A stretch of DNA of 64,000 bases from Capitella teleta. Taxonomy: Eukaryota; Annelida; Polychaeta; Capitellidae. The notes under the pieces are model-generated. The model did not search any database and had not been told where the DNA came from. It was given only the letters and a program-made list of their open reading frames with translations. The position numbers and the translations under genes were made by a program. Location: assembly GCA_000328365.1 (NCBI GenBank), contig KB295623.1, positions 472,574-536,573 of the forward strand, in the 5' to 3' direction. This document shows, one piece after another, positions 44,998 through 58,400 of the stretch; within the stretch, counting starts at the first letter, position 1, and every line of letters begins with the position of its first letter.

Positions 44998-45736
44998 CAG
45001 TGGAACCGCGATATAACGACAGCATTCGTTACAGCCAACCGTGTGTCGTTATGTGCGGCCGTCGCTTCTCCAAAGCAGGTCTATCAAGAGTCAAAAAACA
45101 AAAACAAAAACAAAAACAAACTTATGTGAACGTTATGAATGAGTTATGTTTGCAGGACGTTATGAATGCGCAACGTTATGATCTCAGGACGTTATGAATG
45201 ACTCGATAAGTCGTCTCAATTATAACTTTTCTTTGATCTCATGCACTCCGTGTGTCAGTTAATCTCGCATCAAACGCCCGCCTGTTTTCAAAGCGGTGAA
45301 TTTTTAATTGATTGTCTACCAATTGCACCTCCAATCATGCGAGTTTTCAATTGACTCAATGCTAATTAGAGATCACATCTTTAACGAATTTGACAGACGG
45401 GTGGCATGTAGCACTCCCCACAATTGGATGCAAGGAGAGCTCCGCGCTCGGAGCAAGGAGCTTTAAGTGAAATCATCCTAGCGGTTAGGGTTACGCGTCG
45501 GTTAACGGTTAAGTCAATCAAACTAAAGAATAAATTAAGTCAGCGTCGGTGTCGGTATAAAACGGAAATTTTAGGCATAAACGATAGTTTTGTCACAGGG
45601 GAGGCCCTGTTGGTGTAGGAAACCAAGGGTTCTGTTATAACGAGGTTCTTAACATGGATACAGATAGATTTAGCTAAATGCTACTGTTAAGCGCGGCCGT
45701 CGTTATAGCGAGTGACTGTATATCGCGGTTCCACTG
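44998..45736. mobile_element. Tigger/pogo-like non-autonomous transposon (739 bp)
   Basis: Left end CAGTGGAACCGCGATATAAC; the right end read in reverse is CAGTGGAACCGCGATATACA. CAGTGGAACC.CGATAtAACG is the well-known end type of Tigger/pogo elements. TA duplications flank it (44996-44997 and 45737-45738). No transposase is encoded. Subterminal GCGGCCGTCG occurs near both ends, and four CGTTATGA octamers lie at 45131-45197. Confidence 0.92.
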
Positions 45737-45738
45737 TA

Positions 45739-47546
45739 CCTACCTATTCCATCTTAGTGTTTGTTTGTGTTTTAGTTTGTTCTATAGGCAGCTGGGCCTT
45801 CGATGTCCTATCGAATGGACTCCCTTCACACCAATATCAACATATTTTTAGTTCATTCCAACTGTGATTTGCACATTTTTACATAGCATCCACCGAAGAG
45901 ATAGATATTACTTATCAATCTTAATTAGTTAATTAGTTTTAGTCTTTGGTTCGGTCTGTGTAGCCTTCGTCTCTCAAATCTGATCGCTGTTAAATAGACG
46001 CCTCAGCAATATTTGAAATGCAAATTAAAAATTAAATTAAATCCCAATACTTCTTACTCTTGTGTATAACCAGCAGCATATTCATGCTAACATGAATCCG
46101 GTATGATCAGATATTACTTATAAATAATTATACAGTATATCCTATTAACCATTTATTTTCATTGTAACACAGACGCTGTCCAATCGAGATGAACACAAGG
46201 CTGAGCTGTCTCAGCTGATCTCTTGATTCACGGCACTTAAAAACCGTCATAATGCAACCACATATTGCGCAACAGAAACGCACTGTTGCAAAATCTAGTA
46301 CGATTGGACAGTCGTTGAAATACAATCACAATGCACCTCCCAATGATAAGAGATACTGTAGATGACTATAGGAACAGTGTGTTGGCCGCCTATTCTTGTA
46401 AAGTGTCAATTGTGCAGTCACTGTTCGAAGGCAATGGAGATATGAATACATCATGGGTGCTACGAAGCGATTCAATATCAGAGATGAAGGAGACTTTTAA
46501 ATGCATCCCTTTAAGATTTAAGCAGCTCACACCACTAATTTTAGGCTCTGCAGAAATTTAAGATCAGCTAATTTTAGGTCGAGCAATCAAATATGCATTG
46601 ACCATCAATCACCATATTGATTGATTAATCAATGAATTGATTTAACACGGTTTTGTGATTGAGGACACACTTAATTGTCATTGAACACCGGTTATGCTTG
46701 AGTAAGGTCAATTTGCAGTGGTGCGGCTATGCTGTCCTTCTTGTTCAAGATGCTTTGATCATCGCTTTTGAATATTCATTTAATTATTTTGTGAAATTCA
46801 AGTATGCACTCGATACATTGGTATACACCAAAATAAACAGAGAGATGCACTCTGTGAATTATAATATTCATTATATTATGCAATAATCATGAAATAATTA
46901 TGCATTGATTGTGCTATATAGTCTTGTTAGTCAATTTATGTGATAAAATATTTTATATTTACAAGTTACCTGCATGTGTCAAAGTTTATGAAAGCATTGA
47001 ACTTGACGTATAACCACATTATTGCAGTTTATTTCAGCAAAGTGAAAAAAAAAAAAGAAAAAAAAATACGGATCGATTGATCGGTGAAAATATCTGTATT
47101 CTGATTCCAATTTTCTAGTGAAACTCTCCCTTAATTGCGCATGCATATTCATGAGTTAACACTGACTTAACAATTTAACTGGTTTGAGTCATTTCCCTCT
47201 CTTTTATTGTGATGTCATAACCGGCAATAGTCGATCTTTGTACATGCGTTGTAGATTACAACTTTGAGCACGGATGTTATTGTTGTGTGTTATTATTTTG
47301 TGTTGAACTCGGCTGCCTGCGTATCACGCCAAACCTTTAATCACTCAGACTATGTAAACACTGGACTTTACGCCAAATCCAGAATTCCAGAATTTTATTG
47401 CATCCACCAGAGCGACAAAGGCTATAAGACTCAGGTTTCAAATCGACCCACAGGAAGTCACCCTCAATTTAGTTCAATCATTCGAACTCAATTGGGAAAG
47501 GCCTCCAGTCATTTTGCAATTCTGTTGGCTCTGTTGGCATGGTAAC
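45739..47546. other. Intergenic; repeat copy and upstream region of methyltransferase
   Basis: Contains one member of a dispersed repeat (45992-46320). No exon is recognised before 47547. Confidence 0.45.
45992..46320. repeat. Dispersed repeat, copy 1
   Basis: Shares with 48950-49142 the words GCCTCAGCAATATTT, AAATTAAATCCCAA and CTTGTGTATAA, and the end word GGACAGTCGTT, in the same order. It also has CTGTCCAATCG near its middle as the inverse of its end (CGATTGGACAG), so it may be a MITE with a second terminus there. Confidence 0.6.
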
Positions 47547-48821
47547 ATGGAAGGTTCCGGGAATGATCCACGGAATTTTCGCCATTTTTTCGCTGCATCC
47601 GATTTGGCCCGCCTCTACAAGGAGCATCGTCCCACGTATCCACTCATCTTGTACAAGACCATTGCTGAATACTTGGGACAAAAAGTGAGTTTTTTTATCC
47701 GAAATCAGAATATTAATTGCCTGTGTGGTCGGATACACAAATCCACGCTTATAATTAATTATATGAAGTGCAATGCAATTATAGTGTAGTAAATATTAGT
47801 TTGGACAACGAAAAAGAGTTCTTCACAATAGTTATTAATATTTATTATCAAAATTATTAGCCAGAGCCGATGAAAGCACGGTTTGACCGTATGCACAATA
47901 CTACTTTAAAACATGTAAAAGTACGAATAACAGGACTCCTGTGATGACAATTTTAAGACCAGTCATTGACACAGAAAATTGAGACTTATTGATTTCAGTT
48001 ATCTCCGCCATTTTCCTTGGCCGTAGATGTCGGCTGTGGCTCGGGTCAGAGTTCATTTCCGCTGTCTTTATATTTCGATGGAGTTCTTGGAATTGACATC
48101 AGTGCCGCTCAGATCAGTGAAGCGCAGAGTCACCCTGACAAACCTCGCAACGTCGAGTTTAGGTGCAAAGAGTGGAAGCACTGGCGTCATTCCTAATGTA
48201 TCTTCAATGTTTACAGAGTTGGTGATGCATTTGAAATAGCCTCTGGAGACAGCAGTGCAACATTGGTGTGCAGCGGAACTGCTGCTCACTGGTTCGACCC
48301 AATTGAGGACTTTTACCGCGAAGTCGACAGAGTCCTCGTTCCAGGAGGCTGCTTAGCCATCTTCACTTATGGTACTTTGAGAGTTAATTCCGGTCAGAAT
48401 TCTGACCAGATCAACGACGCGATTGACACGGTTTGCACATTTCTTTAAGAATATCTTCACATGATTTTAGATTTCGTGTATAATTTCCAGTTCATCAATC
48501 ATAACGGTGCGACTGCATTCCGCCCCCAGAAAGCAGAAGACGCATTGGATAACAATCTGAACTACCACATTCCATACACCGACAAAACAAGGTGATTATT
48601 TACAATTGTATTTCGTGCTGAATAATTCTAAACGCCTCTTGTTCAGGGTCGATTCATTAACCGGTGAGTTCCATTGGAATCTGAATCAGCTGGTTGGGTA
48701 CCTGAGCAGTTGGTCGTTCTACCAACGGTACATCAAGAGTAGACCTCGCGAGGCAGATCCCCTTCTGCAGTTGAAAATCAGGTCTGTTCTGACGACTATT
48801 CTCAATCTTAATCTAGAATAG
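47547..48821 (+). CDS. Class I SAM-dependent methyltransferase (Methyltransf_11 type)
   Basis: Five exons: 47547-47684, 47999-48162, 48217-48430, 48491-48591, 48647-48821; all phases agree; 263 aa. It opens with HFFAASDLARLYKEHRPTYP, the entry motif of a small cytosolic methyltransferase group related to yeast Crg1/Tmt1. The SAM-binding motif I is VDVGCGSGQ (about 55-63), followed by VLGIDISAAQI (motif Post I), SGTAAHWFD and VLVPGGCLAIF. Substrate is not inferable; group members methylate small acids or drugs. The C-terminus SVLTTILNLNLE is shorter than I expect, so a last exon may be missing: GTCTGT at 48782 could serve as a donor. Intron 1 (314 bp) holds nothing notable. Confidence 0.85.
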
Positions 48822-48949
48822 AGACTATTTAGCGATCATAAATAATAGCCCTAATATTTGGGGGGTATTAAGATTGTTTATTAGTCATAACAAGTAGCTA
48901 CTGATTCGGTATACGTGTATATCCTTGATCTTCCATGGCTGACTGATAT

Positions 48950-49142
48950 TGAATAGATGCCTCAGCAATATTTTAAGATTCAGTTGTGTAAATTAAATCC
49001 CAACACGTTTTTCCCTTGTGTATAATCAGGATATCAGTGCTAAGATGATCTCTGATTTGTTGGCACATAAAAGTAGCCATAATTCCGTCAGGAAAACCCA
49101 AGCTGCATCGCCTACTCTAGTATAAATGGACAGTCGTTTAGT
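48950..49142. repeat. Dispersed repeat, copy 2
   Basis: Partner of 45992-46320 with the same ordered words and internal deletions. It starts about 130 bases after the methyltransferase stop. Confidence 0.6.
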
Positions 49143-50469
49143 CGACATTCGCCCACTAGGTGGCGATGGTTACAAAACGTACTTACTTCACATGTAGTGT
49201 ATAAAACGTACATGGTATATATAGGTGAATACATGAGGTGTGCATCTTTTTAATAATTTGTTATAATATAATATATTTGATTAAGTGCATGTTTCTCTTA
49301 CCCAGGATTCTGGAACTCAACTCCGGAGCCGAGGAAACACTGATGCCGGTGACCTTCCCAATTACATTATTCATGGGGAGAAAGCCTTTGGAATAAACAT
49401 GATTGCTTTGCAAAGACATTATTTTTCGTGTTATAATACATGCACATACTAGCTCATGAAATTTCCAAGAAAACAGAAGCATGAATTAAGCTGGATTATA
49501 CCACTCGGTGAGTTTGGCAGCCAATCAGCCTTGCATATCACTTTGGGTGTCTAAACTGTAAACTCTGCATGGTGAATGTGTAGAAATGCACAATTAGCGT
49601 CATGCATGCTTTTTGCGCAGCCAAGTTATGGTTTCACGGTGTCAAGTAAGTTAGAAGACGTTCTTCATGGTATAATTCAGTTAAATCAATCGGAAGTCGA
49701 TGGTTACCCTCAGATAGACATGTTCTCGCGATTCTGGGGCCAGAAAACCCAACACGACTTCATCTCGATCGGTTTTTTGGCTCTAGAATCACTCAAACAA
49801 CCTATCTTTGTCTTATATATCTCCCTCTTAACTGTGCATGTGTCTAAACTGTGCATATTAAGTATTGAACTTTTTCTCTGTATAGATACCATAGAGGAAG
49901 AGGCCGATCACGGTAGACCTGTTTTCTTCTGTTCCATGACGCTTTTCGGGCTTTCGTATTTTGTTTATACATTGCATCCAACTGGCATTTTGTGACTATT
50001 GCATCCACTCCACGATTCAGGACTTTACACTTGTAGAAAGCCATCAGTCAGCCTTCTCAGAGCACAGATTTATAACAAGTCTGAATGCTTTTGAGTATAA
50101 AACACAACACTCATATAGGACTATCATTCCAATTCCACCAGCCATCAAAGTAGTCTGGTCATGATATTACTTCAATTTATTGATGCTAACCAGGATTCAC
50201 AGCCACAAACCTGAATTAATTTAAGATCAAGGTAGATAAGGTTCGCGTACTAAATATGTCGGGACGTTCGAAGCCTAATTCCTTTCAATTGTTTGCTTGT
50301 TGGTCACATATTCAGCTTATTAATCGTTATCTTTTATTACTTGCCATAGAAGATAACGATTAGATGATCATGACGCGCGTATATAAGCATTAATGAGCGG
50401 ATCAAAGCGGTTTGTTATCGATCAGTTGCTTTTTTTTTCTAAATGTGCAAAATTATTTGAGAAAATAAA

Positions 50470-50471
<2 letters not shown>

Positions 50472-50515
<44 letters not shown>
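50472..50515. repeat. (AT)n microsatellite
   Basis: Twenty-two uninterrupted AT units. Confidence 0.95.
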
Positions 50516-50519
<4 letters not shown>

Positions 50520-53500
50520 AATTAATCCGAGGGAATGGATTGCCAGCGCTGCTTTAATGTTTTACGTGATGTCTTCGGTCCTTCCGGCATTTAATTAATT
50601 AAGGTTAATAAGTATAACAATAACCTCGGTAATTTGTTAGGCCTAATGCTGGACGAATTATGTATGACATCCTGGAAGGAAATGTATATTATAGTATGTC
50701 AGCATGTCAGCAAGGTTACAAGAATGCAGATCAATATGCATGCAATTACATCACTTCGCTGTACTCTTGGTCATCATGAAATGATGGAATGAAATGATAA
50801 TGTGCATAGTTCATTTTGCTGCACGCGTATTCGGGCGCAGGTCACTAGTCCGACGGGTCACTGGTGTCCGACGTTTCTATCAGTTTGGGCCCATTTTGGG
50901 GGCGGATGAAATAAACACTGCTAATCTAATTCTGAGCAACTATCTGAATGGTAGCATGCTGAACGTATAATGTAATAGTGGCGAAGACGCTGAAGATTGC
51001 CTGGCATGTGTGCCGGCATTGCCCGCAAATAATTATAAAATGAACTGCTATCTACATATGTTCTATCCTTGTCGAGTTACTTGTATACTTAGCATTTTGA
51101 GAGAAATTATTTCATTTGTAGTGTAATTCTTACCAGTCCACCATAGAAGAATGCTGAATGCTGTTTGAGTGCATATGCTATGGCGTTCCAATACTTATTC
51201 AGATCGCGGTGACCTCTTTCATAAGCCTTCTTGATGTACTTCCTCATGCTCTTAATGTACATTCATATGGGTGCATACAGTTCGTAATAATGTCGGACAA
51301 GTGACCCTTCTGTGTAATCGGAGGCCTTGTGAGTCTTGTTTAAATCCCCCGCCTCGGCCATGGGTTTTGACCAGGACTGCCATCCCTTCGATTGCTGATG
51401 TAAATAAAGCATGGGTCAGCTGGCACGCCTTACATCAGTTAATGCATACCACGTATCCATGGATTCATCCAGCACAGTCATATAGTTCTATGGCGCCCTA
51501 CAATTCAGTTATTGCTTAACGACACCAATTGTAAAATAAAAACTCACTATAAGATCAACAAAATGATATATTGGCATGATAATATTGACCATCGATTACA
51601 CTTAAGAATCAACACAAAAACGCTTAAATAAAAGCTGGCAAAGGACAGCTCACTTTCAGTAATGGACTCTACTCCGGCTGAAAGGCAAATCTGCAAGTAT
51701 AATTCGTCCCACATTGCATATCATTGGACCTTCAGTAACTTAAGTACTGATCATCCTGGTTGAAGAAACTGAGTAGGTCAGTAGTTGACACACTTTCGAG
51801 AATCAACAGTGCGATGCCTTGTTCAACTCGGCCACCAATAGCAACAGATCTTAGGTCTACGACAACTGCAAAAGAATGAATGCATGCTTGCGTGGCTGCA
51901 TGTCGCCTGAACTAATTCGTATTCTGAGGGTTTGTCTCTTCCAAGAGGTTATCAATAATTCATAGACTCAGCGTCATGGATGATAGGTGATCTATCTAAA
52001 TATCTTGCAATGTGTCCACGAGTCCACATTGAATTGAATTTGTTATGATAGCAAATACCAAACTCATCTCGGCGTCTGTGAGCTAATGCTGTCTCCTTAT
52101 CTTACTGAATGTACATAATATTATAATAAATCTAGTAACTAATGTTTACAAGTTGTTCTTCGACACATAATTGTGGTTAATCAAAATTAATTATATGTAT
52201 AGTATTATGAAGTACTGATGTACAGTTTCCAGTGCCATGTACAAATTCGCAGACCTACCAAGACCGATATAATTGTATATAATATTATATGCATGTAGGT
52301 TATATGTACCGAAAATCTCTCACTACTAAAAGTAAAGTGCTTCGCGTAATTCTGTTCTACGGAGTCGGCTGTGCACTGGTCTTGTGTTTATGTAATACAT
52401 GATGCAAAGCGTCCCGGCAACGGACAGATTTGAGTCATTGGAACAAGAATTGATTGTGTCCGCATCAAATGAGTTGCATCTATTGTAGACGTTTGTTTAC
52501 GGTTGCCAAGCTGGTTGCCTGGGAGGCTGATCGATGCTCTATGCTCCCTTGCTCTGCCCTTCGATTTAGACACCAACCGAACAGCATGTTCAACTCCTGA
52601 GGTAAGCACAGAGGGTGGCGCTAATTAAACAGGTAATTGTCGCATAATCTGGATCTGATTACACAACTACTTGGCACTGATTATAATTATCTGTCGTCTA
52701 AGTTCTTCTTCTCCTTGTGATTTCAATGTATTCACTTTTAATATTTACTTTCTTGGTATTTGCGCCTTCAAATATATTGATTCAGTTACGTTCGATTCGG
52801 AATCGCGATCTTAGACTCGCTTTGACTCGAACTTCTTTGCTATTTCTGGATATCTCTTTAATGGAGGTGAGATCAATTACTGTGAGAATATACTAATCAG
52901 ACTAAAATTTTAAGGCAGCTAATCACATAGTGCTATTGATATTATGAATTATTGATTCATTTGGCATCATATTTTATTACGCAATAATGAATCTTAATAG
53001 CACCTTTGTCCGACGTAATATTGCTTATTCATGAGGTTACGCTTTATATTATTAGGATTTAAAAGGAATAGCCTAATACTGCTTAAAAGGATAGAAAACT
53101 ACTGTTGCAATATTTGATCTTCGTTGAAACATGGGAGTAGATCAGGACATTGGATGTTATAAATGGCATCTTTTAGTCTTCGCCATAGCATGCAATCGCA
53201 TCTATAATCTTTCTGCTCGGGAATAGAAGCACCTTTCTGTGATATATAGGTTTGTGAGGCATATTCTGTCAATGTGGAATCAATAGGATTACACGTCAAC
53301 ATATCAAAGTTGTGCCATTTTTTTGGTGCTATAGTGCAAGCCTTTAGAGTCCCATACAATGGCCAACCATAGATATTTTTTTCACATCAAACTAATACGA
53401 ACATATAAAGCTTGTGGATTGCGTTTGGTTATGTAATCTATAAAGATTGTTACTTAAAGAGGACCTCTAATTTTCTGAAATATCCTTGAATGATGCATTT

Positions 53501-55401
53501 TCTAATGCAGCATACTAGCATTCCACCATAAACAGCTAGCATACCTCATTTGTGTTGTTAATTGATTTATGAACTCTGGCAGGGATAAAATCTGACATTG
53601 TAATGTCATCAGAGCATATGCCTGATGTCTATTGGTTGGGGTGTGTGAATAAGCAGTTCTTTAATTGGGATGGATATCGACCAAAAAATCTCCCGTCTCG
53701 CTCCAAGCTATATTCTGCCTCAGTGGAAAAATACTCAAAATAGCACCAAAGGAATTTTGAATTTTGCATTGATACCCGTCAGATCGATCATTTCAAGTTT
53801 GACCTCTGCAATTTACATTAACAGAGGTCTTCTACGATCTAAGGGTTAGATCTAAAACATACTTGTGGTGAGATACAACTGAGTTCTGGAAATAGTTGCA
53901 CATGTGGCTATCAAGCAAATATACACAAGCTGTTGATATAATATTTGTACAAGCATGTCCACATCGTATTCCATTAGCAACATTACAACACCCATGTCAA
54001 ACAGGAAAGCGGATATATTATATGATGGTGTAGTATATATCCTTGATTTTGCGTATTTTTTTTTTTCTTCTTTTCGTAAGTTAATCTCTAAACATCGCCA
54101 CCGTTGCCAGCAGAACACCGCAATTACTCTGTCCTAATACAATTTTTCAAAACAAATATTGAAATGAATGTCACACAGCCAACATGAAGAGCGGAGAAAA
54201 TCACACATTGAGAAAAACAGTGTTTGCATTCGTCAAGAGGACGTTTTGCTTCGCTAACTGGAAAACATTCCAGATATTTAAACTTATTATATAGTTAGAT
54301 AATAATTATTCATATTACTGTGTTAACACACATCGAATCATAGTGGAGCTATTTAATTGCTGTTATACTATTATTTGAAACTAATCTAAAAATAGATAAT
54401 ATCGAGTTAGTAAATACATTCTATTTACAGTTGTGCAGCTAAATGTATATTCGAAAAGTGTCGAAATCGATTTAAATCACTATTCACCATACTAATACCA
54501 TGTCACTTATTGCCCCGTTCTTCCATCAAGTCAATATTAGTGAGAATCATTGCGAATAAACATTAAAATCAATAGCAGAGAGTTTCAAAATGTTCTACGA
54601 AAGAATTGAAGCATCGAGGCCGGAATCCTCGCAAACACTTATGGCGTCATGCATAATGGGCGGAGTACTCAGCAACATCGAATCCAAGCAATGCAAGCGC
54701 TTAATGGAATCCGTGCATCATACTTCTCTCGTACGGGGATTCTTTGAATTCAATCAATTCATGATTCGAGTTTAAGGACTTCCTCTGGAATAATCAATAC
54801 TGAACAATAATACCAAGAGTGCTCCATAGCTATTATATTGAGTTTCGGTGACGCACATGTCCCATACGTGGATATATGCACATGCAAACGTATATGTGAT
54901 TATAACCCATGGCACCTTCATAATCACTTCTGGTGTTGGATTACCACACATTGCAGAGGTAATTTAAATCATTAACCGTAGATGCATGCCACACATTATG
55001 TGTAAATCTCCAAAGCATACTATGCCATACTCAATCGTCGCCCTTATATTGTTTGTACTCAGTTACCTTTACCTTTCACTCAGTGAAATGCGTGAGTAAA
55101 AGAGAATCAGTGCTTAAAACATGCATTATCGATGAGGTTGCACGAGTGAACAGAGGCACCGGTATGAACTGTCGATACTGACAGTGTTTATACACAGAAT
55201 GCTGAATTCTTTACTATATACACATCTCTAAATGTCAATGCAATAACGCATAATCATTTTTAATCGTAATCTCGTATAGTCCCCGATGGAGGCCCAATCC
55301 TACATTATACCTTTGCAAAAACCAAGACGGAACGATATAAACATTACCAGTAATCATATTAATGTTTATTTATTGTATATTCAGACGTGTGCTGAACTAA
55401 G

Positions 55402-58400
55402 ATGAGCTCGATAGAGGACGACAAAGATGGGGCCACTGGTCTCATGCTGGCCTGCCAAAGGGAGACAATCGATGACGTCAAAAAGATGCTCCAACGAAAG
55501 GTAACACATTATGCATATATACACTGCATTTGCCCCATTGAAGTTAATTTACTATTGGCTCACCCGGTATATCAAATTCCAGGTCTCAGTCACTACGAGA
55601 GATTACACAGGAAAGACAGCATTGCATTACTGTGTGGAAAACATGACGTCAGAGATTGCTGAGCTCATCTTTGACGAAGACTCATCCCTGTTAGAGATCA
55701 AAGATAACGAAGGATACACTGCCCTGCAGTTGGCTGTCATAGCAGCCAATGTCCCTGTCATCAATTTCTTGCTCGAGAAGGGAGCTGACATCAACAGTGT
55801 TGATACTGAGGGTCATACTGTGATTCACTGGGCGACTGGTCAGTACTTGTGCGTGATTCTACAGATTGTCCATGGAGGATATTTCATCCAGAATTGGGCC
55901 TGCAAACATTGAACAGACTGCTGTCTAAGAATGTCCCAGTTGACTCAATCGACCAAGATGAGCGGACTCCTTTGCTCTGGGCAGCGAGCTCAGGTGGGTT
56001 ACGAACCACCCAGAGATGATGATGATGATATTATTTATAATATCAACAGGTAGTGCAGATGCTTGTGTTAGCTTGCTCAAAGCTGGGGCTAATATAGAAG
56101 ACCACGATAAGGATGGCTTGACAGGTAACTGTATCTCTAAGTATATTGAAATTAGTACATGTCATGATGTATGTTATTCTCTCAGCTCTGCATTGTGCTG
56201 CGTCTAGGGGCCACACAGCTTGTACCGAAACTCTCATAAAGAAAGGCGCCGAAATCAACAGTACCGACAAGAATGGTTGTTCGGCTTTGTTCTATGCCAT
56301 CACGCTCGGTCATTTAGATTGTGCCAAATTACTTCTGGCTAAGAAATCAAACCCGAGTCTGCAGGACAAGCGAGGAAGAAGGTATTTCTGTTTGTGCATG
56401 CTTAGCTATAGATCACTGTGCATGTCTCTACAGTCCTGCACACTGTGCTGCAGCAAAAGGACACATTGAAGGATTGCGATTGCTAAAGGAAAAGAAAGGC
56501 AATCTCTGGCTGCAGAATGTCAAAGGAGAATACCCTATTCACGAAGCGGCACTGGCCAAAGAGAATGGTGGGATACCAATTATAGTAGGGATGATTTATT
56601 TTGGGATTTGTTCCTGGCAGCCACCGTCGTATGGCTCCTACAAAGCAACAACAAGAAGCAAATTGTGGACATAGCCAATAAAGACAGACGAACCTGCCTG
56701 CACATTGCAGCACTCACGGATAACTTACAACTGTGCAAAATTTTGGTGGATTATGGAGCATCGAAGAATTTGTGCATGTTGAACAAGGTAAGTGGATTTT
56801 GCTTTGTTTGATGCAAGGTACATTATGGGGTTATATTAAAATTGTAATTTTGTTAAACAGGGACAGAAATTGACACCATACGATGCATCAGTACTGAAAC
56901 AACACAAAGAGTGCGCAGAGTACTTAAGAGACAAAGGAGCAGTTTCTGTGAAGGAAACGAAAAGGCAGAGTACAGAGGAAGAGGAAGGAGGTGTGAGTGA
57001 GGAGGAAGAAGGAAGAACTGAGGAAGAGAAGAAAATAAACGATGAGAAGAAAACCAAGAAGCATGATACCATCGAGGAAGGCCGAGAGGATGGAGACGAT
57101 GGCGAGGAGGAGACTGGGCAAGATGGATCACATACACAGAGAGGAATGATTGTAGCTACTAGTCAGAGTGAAACAAACCAGGCGAAGAAAAAGTCGAAAG
57201 CTAAAACCAAGAAGAAAGATCAAAAACGAAGTCGATCAAGAAGTGCCAGCAAAAATAGGAAAAATAGCACGTCCAGTCAAGAGCGAGAGAATAAAATCGA
57301 AGAGAAAGGAAAGAAGTCAAAGAAAGCTAGCGACAAACGCAAGCAAAACCGAAGTCGAAGCCGCAGTAAGAACAGAAAAGATGACAAGAAAGCCAGGGGC
57401 AAGGGTGAGTCATCAGATGAAGAGGGTAACAAGGATGACGAAAAGGTTGGCAGAAAAAGTAAAAGTAAGAAATTGGTGCAAAAGAAAGGCAGTAAAGAGA
57501 AATCTTCGCAAGATCCGAAGCGAAGTGAAAGCGAAGATGCCGAAGATTCTTCAGGAGAGGAGGACGCTGAAGAGTATTATATCCACTACAATGAAGATGG
57601 TACTGAAGTCAGAGTCCCTATTGTTGCTGCAAAGAGAATAAACGATAATAAGAAATCAAAGCGAGGCAGACGGTCCAAGTCACGCTCAAAGAGTCGATCA
57701 AGATCAAAATCGAACTCGAAGTCTCCAAGCAAGAAGAAAGGGGCAGATGCAAAAGGGCAGAAGTCTCGTTCCAAATCGAGGTCCAAATCAAGATCAAAGG
57801 AAGATGAAGATAAAAAAGAATCTCCCAAGAAGAAAAGAGAGAACAAGAAGAAGAACGATCGGTCCAGATCGGGATCCAGGGCGTCAAGTAAGGATCGCAA
57901 GGAAGAGAAGGCTCAAAGAAAGGGACGATCTCGGAGCCCGAAGAAGAAAGGAGAGAGGTCAAGATCAAGATCAAGCGCCCAAGCATCAGAGAAGGATGGT
58001 TCTAAGACAGATAGAGGCAGATCAAAGAGCCCTAAAAAGTCTGGGAAGTCAAGATCAAAGTCAAGGTCCAAAAGTTCCTCCAGGAAGGATGAAGATGGCA
58101 AGAGAGATAGATCACACAGCCCAACTAAGAAAGCTGAGAAGAAAAATAAAAGTCGATCTAAATCTAGGTCAAAGAGTCCTAAAAAGAAATCTGATGGCAA
58201 GGACAAAAGTCGATCTAGGTCTAGGTCACAAAGCCCTACAAAGAAAAGCAAGGATGGTCGGTCTAGATCCAGATCTGAGAGTCCAACCAAGAAATCTAAG
58301 AAAAATGGGAAAAGTCGATCACAGAGTCCTAAAAAGAAGTCTAAAAAGAAGGGCAAGAAATCCAGGTCAAGGTCACCTTCAAAGAGTCCAAGGAAACAAG

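Larger units (their letters stand above)
48822..55401. other. Large gene-poor interval
   Basis: About 6.6 kb with no supportable gene. It holds repeat copy 2 (48950-49142) and an (AT)n microsatellite (50472-50515). Small ORFs at 49576, 51271 and 54590 have no splice, motif or composition support. At 55372-55384 a TATATTCAG acceptor precedes the next gene's ATG, implying an upstream non-coding exon in this interval. Confidence 0.45.

Noticed and set aside
51271-51519. 82-codon plus-strand frame with Pro/Trp
   Set aside because: No motif, no splice support, AT-rich flanks without gene signals.
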